Assembly (NCBI RefSeq): GCF_900143095.1
Contig: NZ_FRDA01000011.1
Span: forward strand, 1 to 64,000
Source: Pseudomonas asturiensis
Lineage (GTDB): Bacteria > Pseudomonadota > Gammaproteobacteria > Pseudomonadales > Pseudomonadaceae
Reading direction: 5' to 3'
Length of the DNA stretch: 64,000 nt
Shown: positions 60,921 through 64,000 of the stretch, one piece after another
Numbering within the stretch: position 1 is the first letter of the stretch
Layout: every line of letters begins with the position of its first letter
The notes under the pieces: generated by a model
Seen by the model: the letters and a program-made list of their open reading frames with translations, nothing else
The model's database searches: none
Told to the model about the DNA's origin: nothing
Translations under genes and position numbers: made by a program

Positions 60921-63436
60921 TGGCACGCCTGCCTTTTGCTCGTTTGCTGAGCCTTGCTGCCCGCCAGCTGCTGCGTGATGCCCGCGCCGGCGAACTGCGG
61001 GTGCTGTTTTTCGCCTTGCTGGTCGCCGTGGCCGCCAGTACCGCTATCGGCTATTTCGGTGCGCGCCTGAACGGGGCGATGCTGTTACGCGCGACCGAGT
61101 TCCTGGGGGCCGACATGATCCTTGAAGGCTCAAGCCCTGCTCGCCCGGAGCAGGTTCAGGAGGGTGAGCGCCTGCAGCTCAAGCATGCGCAGATCGTTAT
61201 TTTTTCCAGCGTCATCGCGACGGACGATGGCATCCAGCTGTCGAGCATCAAGGCGGTGGATGACGCCTACCCGTTGCGCGGCGAACTGAAAAGCGCCCCT
61301 GACCTGTACCAGACCGAAGCGCCAGGCAGCGGACCGAAACCCGGCGAAGCCTGGGCCGAGGCGCGACTGTTCCCTGCCGTCAACCTGAAGATCGGTGATG
61401 ACATCGATGTCGGCTCAAAGACCCTGAAGCTGACCCGCGTGCTGACCTATGAACCGGACCGCGCCGGCAATTTCTACAGCCTTACGCCACGCGTGATGAT
61501 CAACCTGCAGGACCTGGCCGCCACCGGCGTGGTACAGCCAGGAAGCCGGGTCACTTATCGGGAAATGTGGAGCGGCCCGGCAGCGACGCTGGCGACCTAT
61601 CGCAAGGCCATCGAGTCGAATCTGGAACCGCATCAGGAGATCAAGGATGCGCGCGACGGTAGCCAACAGATCGGCGGCGCACTGGGCAAGGCCGAACGCT
61701 ATTTGAATATGGCCAGTCTGGTCGCCGTGCTGCTGGCAGGCGTAGCGGTCGCGTTATCGGCTTCGCGTTTCGCAGCACGACGCTTCGACGCCAGCGCCCT
61801 GTTGCGCTGCCTGGGGTTGTCGCGAGGCGAAGCGATGGCGCTGTTCAGCCTGCAACTGGCGATTATCGGTCTGCTGGCCAGCCTGAGCGGCGCGATCCTG
61901 GGCTGGCTCGCGCAACTGGGCCTGTTTGCATTGCTGCAAAACCTGTTGCCGGCTACGGTTCCGCCGGGCGGTCTGCTGCCCGCCCTCGCGGGCATGGGCA
62001 CAGGTCTGGTCGCCCTCGCCGGCTTCGCATTGCCTCCGCTGGCAGCGCTGGGTCGCGTGCCGCCACTGCGCGTGCTGCGCCGGGACATGTTGCCGATTCC
62101 CGCCAGTTCATGGCTGGTGTACGGTGCAGCGCTGCTGGCATTGGGCCTGATCATGTGGCGTCTGAGCCTGGATCTGGTGCTGACCTTCGCCCTGCTGGGC
62201 GGCGGGATTGTTGCAGCGCTGGTGCTGGGCAGTCTGTTGCTGCTGGCGCTCAAGAGCCTGCGCCGCTTGTTGTCCGGCGCACCACTGCCGTGGCGCCTGG
62301 GCCTTGGTCAGTTGCTGCGCTACCCGCTGGCCGCTGCCGGGCAATCGTTGGCGTTCGGCCTGATCCTGCTGTCGATGGGCTTGATCGCCTTGCTGCGCGG
62401 CGAACTGCTCGACACCTGGCAGAACCAGCTGCCCAAAGATGCGCCTAACTATTTCGTGCTCAACGTGCTGCCTTCGGAGAAAGATAACTTCGCTCAGGCC
62501 ATGAGCAAGCTGTCCACTCACTCGGCCCCGCTGTATCCGGTGGTGCCGGGGCGGCTGACCAGTATCAACGGCGAGCCGGTCGGCAATTTCGTCACCAAAG
62601 ACTCGCGCGGCGAGAACGCCACACGACGCGACCTGAGCCTGACCTGGGCGGCCGACATGCCCGAAGGCAATACGCTGACTGCCGGGCAATGGTGGAAAGA
62701 CCTGCCTGCGACCGGTCAGGCCGATGCCACACCGGGTGTTTCAATCGAAGCCAAACTGGCCGAAAGCCTGCAGATCAAGCTGGGGGATCGCCTGAGTTTC
62801 ATCGTCGGCGGCCTGACCCGCGAGGCGGTCGTCACCAGCCTGCGAGACGTTAACTGGGACACCTTTCAGCCTAACTTCTTCATGATCTTCCAGCCCGGCA
62901 CACTGGCCGATTTGCCAACCACCTATCTGACCAGTTTCTACCTGCCCAAGGGCCAGGACAGGCAGATCGTCGAGCTGTCGCGGGCGTTCCCGGCCATCAG
63001 CATTCTGGGCGTGGAGGCGTTGCTGGAGCAGGTACGCAGCATTCTCGACCAGGTCACGCTGGCAGTGCAGTTCGTGCTGCTGTTCGTGTTGGCAGCGGGC
63101 GTTGCCGTGCTGTTTTCGGGCCTGCAGGCGACGCTGGACGAACGCATCCGTCAGGGCGCGCTGTTGCGGGCGCTGGGTGCGGAGCGGGCGCTGCTGATCA
63201 AGTCGCGCCGGATCGAGTTCGGGTTGCTGGGCGCTGCGAGCGGGCTGTTGGCGGCGCTGGGCTGTGAGCTGGTGAGTTTTGTGCTGTACCGCTATGCGTT
63301 CTCGCTGGAATGGAGCCCGCATCCGTGGCTGTTGCTGCTGCCGGTGATCGGCGCGTTGCTGGTGGGCGGTGCCGGTGTGTTCGGCACCCGTCGCGCGCTG
63401 AATGCCAGTCCGTTGACGGTGCTGCGGGAGGGTTGA
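60920..63436 (+). CDS. ABC transporter permease, FtsX/YbbP family
   Basis: The 838-residue inner-membrane protein has an N-terminal helix (about 28-48), a large periplasmic domain (about 50-255), a group of helices (about 260-500) with further hydrophobic stretches, a second periplasmic domain (about 520-705) and three C-terminal helices (about 710-825). This is the duplicated ABC3/FtsX layout of YbbP. Partner ATPase lies directly upstream, tesA is divergent. The role of YbbAP-TesA is not firmly settled; export or extraction of lipid-like molecules is suggested by the esterase partner. Confidence 0.9.
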   Translation: MARLPFARLLSLAARQLLRDARAGELRVLFFALLVAVAASTAIGYFGARLNGAMLLRATEFLGADMILEGSSPARPEQVQEGERLQLKHAQIVIFSSVIATDDGIQLSSIKAVDDAYPLRGELKSAPDLYQTEAPGSGPKPGEAWAEARLFPAVNLKIGDDIDVGSKTLKLTRVLTYEPDRAGNFYSLTPRVMINLQDLAATGVVQPGSRVTYREMWSGPAATLATYRKAIESNLEPHQEIKDARDGSQQIGGALGKAERYLNMASLVAVLLAGVAVALSASRFAARRFDASALLRCLGLSRGEAMALFSLQLAIIGLLASLSGAILGWLAQLGLFALLQNLLPATVPPGGLLPALAGMGTGLVALAGFALPPLAALGRVPPLRVLRRDMLPIPASSWLVYGAALLALGLIMWRLSLDLVLTFALLGGGIVAALVLGSLLLLALKSLRRLLSGAPLPWRLGLGQLLRYPLAAAGQSLAFGLILLSMGLIALLRGELLDTWQNQLPKDAPNYFVLNVLPSEKDNFAQAMSKLSTHSAPLYPVVPGRLTSINGEPVGNFVTKDSRGENATRRDLSLTWAADMPEGNTLTAGQWWKDLPATGQADATPGVSIEAKLAESLQIKLGDRLSFIVGGLTREAVVTSLRDVNWDTFQPNFFMIFQPGTLADLPTTYLTSFYLPKGQDRQIVELSRAFPAISILGVEALLEQVRSILDQVTLAVQFVLLFVLAAGVAVLFSGLQATLDERIRQGALLRALGAERALLIKSRRIEFGLLGAASGLLAALGCELVSFVLYRYAFSLEWSPHPWLLLLPVIGALLVGGAGVFGTRRALNASPLTVLREG

Positions 63437-63462
63437 TTAACCGTGTGAGCGCAGTAAACACC

Positions 63463-63532
63463 GTGGGAGGCGTCAATTCAGTTGCCGGTATAGCGCCTGA
63501 ATAACCGAATCGCCGGCAAGCCGCCTCCCACG
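63463..63532. repeat. BIME: REP pair with one decayed arm
   Basis: A left arm GTGGGAGGCG is followed by diverged sequence; the right arm CGCCGGCAAGCCGCCTCCCAC is intact. It lies between the convergent permease and greB genes. Confidence 0.8.
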
Positions 63533-63605
63533 CGTATGTCTTCAGGCAGACATGGGTTGCCTGAAGACATCCTCGCTGCATCTGCGAGATGCAGGGATGC
63601 GGCAC

Positions 63606-64000
63606 TCACTGCTCATAAACAATACTGTTCACGAACCATAGTTTCTCGCCCTCGGGCGTGTTGACGATGACTTCATCGCCCTCTTCTTTTTTCAGCAGCG
63701 CCCGCGCCATGGGTGAGTCGATGGAGATGTAGTCGTTGCGACCGTAAATCTCGTCGTACCCCACGATGCGGAATTTCTTAAGGTCGCCGTCTTCGTTCTC
63801 GATCTCGACCCAGGCACCGAAAAACACCCGCCCTTCCTGCTCGGGCGAATACTGCACCACGCGCATGTCTTCCAGACGCTTGCGCAGGTAGCGTACGCGC
63901 CGGTCGATCTCGCGCAGCAGTTTCTTGTTGTACTGGTAATCCGCATTTTCGCTGCGATCCCCCAGCGAAGCCGCCCACGCCACCTTCTGGGTGATGTCCG
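63606..64000 (-). CDS. greB: Transcription elongation factor GreB (N-terminus outside window)
   Basis: GreB rescues backtracked RNA polymerase by stimulating transcript cleavage. The visible 131 residues include the end of the coiled-coil domain (VAWAASLGDRSENADYQY, the acidic tip region) and the whole C-terminal FKBP-like domain (IVGYDEIYGRNDYIS, SPMARALLKKEEGDEV). The frame continues past 64000, so the start is missing. GreB is preferred over GreA because of the KVAWAASLGDRSENADYQY sequence. Confidence 0.92.
   Translation of the reverse strand, partial: DITQKVAWAASLGDRSENADYQYNKKLLREIDRRVRYLRKRLEDMRVVQYSPEQEGRVFFGAWVEIENEDGDLKKFRIVGYDEIYGRNDYISIDSPMARALLKKEEGDEVIVNTPEGEKLWFVNSIVYEQ

Noticed and set aside
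1..64000. CRISPR array or classical defence island
   Set aside because: No series of regularly spaced direct repeats was seen. The only repeat families are inverted REP pairs, and no cas-like proteins are present.

Overview
The window is a high-GC Gammaproteobacterial chromosome segment that reads as Pseudomonas, most likely the P. syringae group. The evidence is OprF and OprI, the cmaX-crfX-cmpX-sigX-oprF block, an rmf gene, BIME-type REP elements with the Pseudomonas arm, and a levansucrase of the P. syringae LscA/B/C type. Most of it is core genome. Positions 1-6870 and the intergenic repeats are accessory.

Layout. 1-107 is the end of an IS5-family element. 107-6870 is the right end of a prophage: a zinc-finger protein, a DNA methyltransferase, a broken cytosine methyltransferase, an AT-rich membrane/coiled-coil gene, small phage genes, and an overlapping excisionase and lambda-type integrase. 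The prophage lies inside a hybrid sensor-kinase gene, of which only the receiver end and the Hpt domain (6873-7475) are present here. 7609-16736 is housekeeping: yggL, dacB, a CHASE-PAS-GGDEF diguanylate cyclase, rlmKL, rmf with a structured leader, and pyrD.

16845-29029 is the nitrate assimilation locus. NasS (nitrate sensor) and NasT (ANTAR antiterminator) come first, followed by a levansucrase on the other strand. Next are the nitrate transporter with a PP2C-kinase fusion, then an FAD reductase, nitrate reductase and the siroheme methyltransferase CobA. Each of the three nas transcription units has a sigma-54 -24/-12 promoter followed by hexaloop hairpin(s) and an intrinsic terminator. This layout fits NtrC-driven initiation and NasT-controlled readthrough, and it includes nasST itself.

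29051-38873 is the envelope and carbon block: LysE-type exporter, oprF, sigX, cmpX, crfX, cmaX, rraA, a hydrolase, ppsA and the divergent ppsR. 39112-45998 is the 2-methylcitrate operon (prpR-prpB-prpC-acnD-prpF) with a palindromic operator. 46297-49353 is a tightly coupled three-gene cassette (retropepsin-like protease, inactive-transglutaminase 7TM protein, ATP-grasp glutamate-ligase-like enzyme) whose substrate is not evident. The remainder is pabB, thrH, cysH, cysB, a universal stress protein, a PanE-like reductase, a thioredoxin-like protein, a DAHP synthase, a GNAT protein, oprI, an L,D-transpeptidase, tesA divergent from an ABC exporter pair, and the end of greB.

No rRNA, tRNA or CRISPR array was seen. 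The strongest candidates for new biology are the nas leader RNAs (especially that of nasS), the 46297-49353 cassette, and the poorly known cargo of the prophage end.
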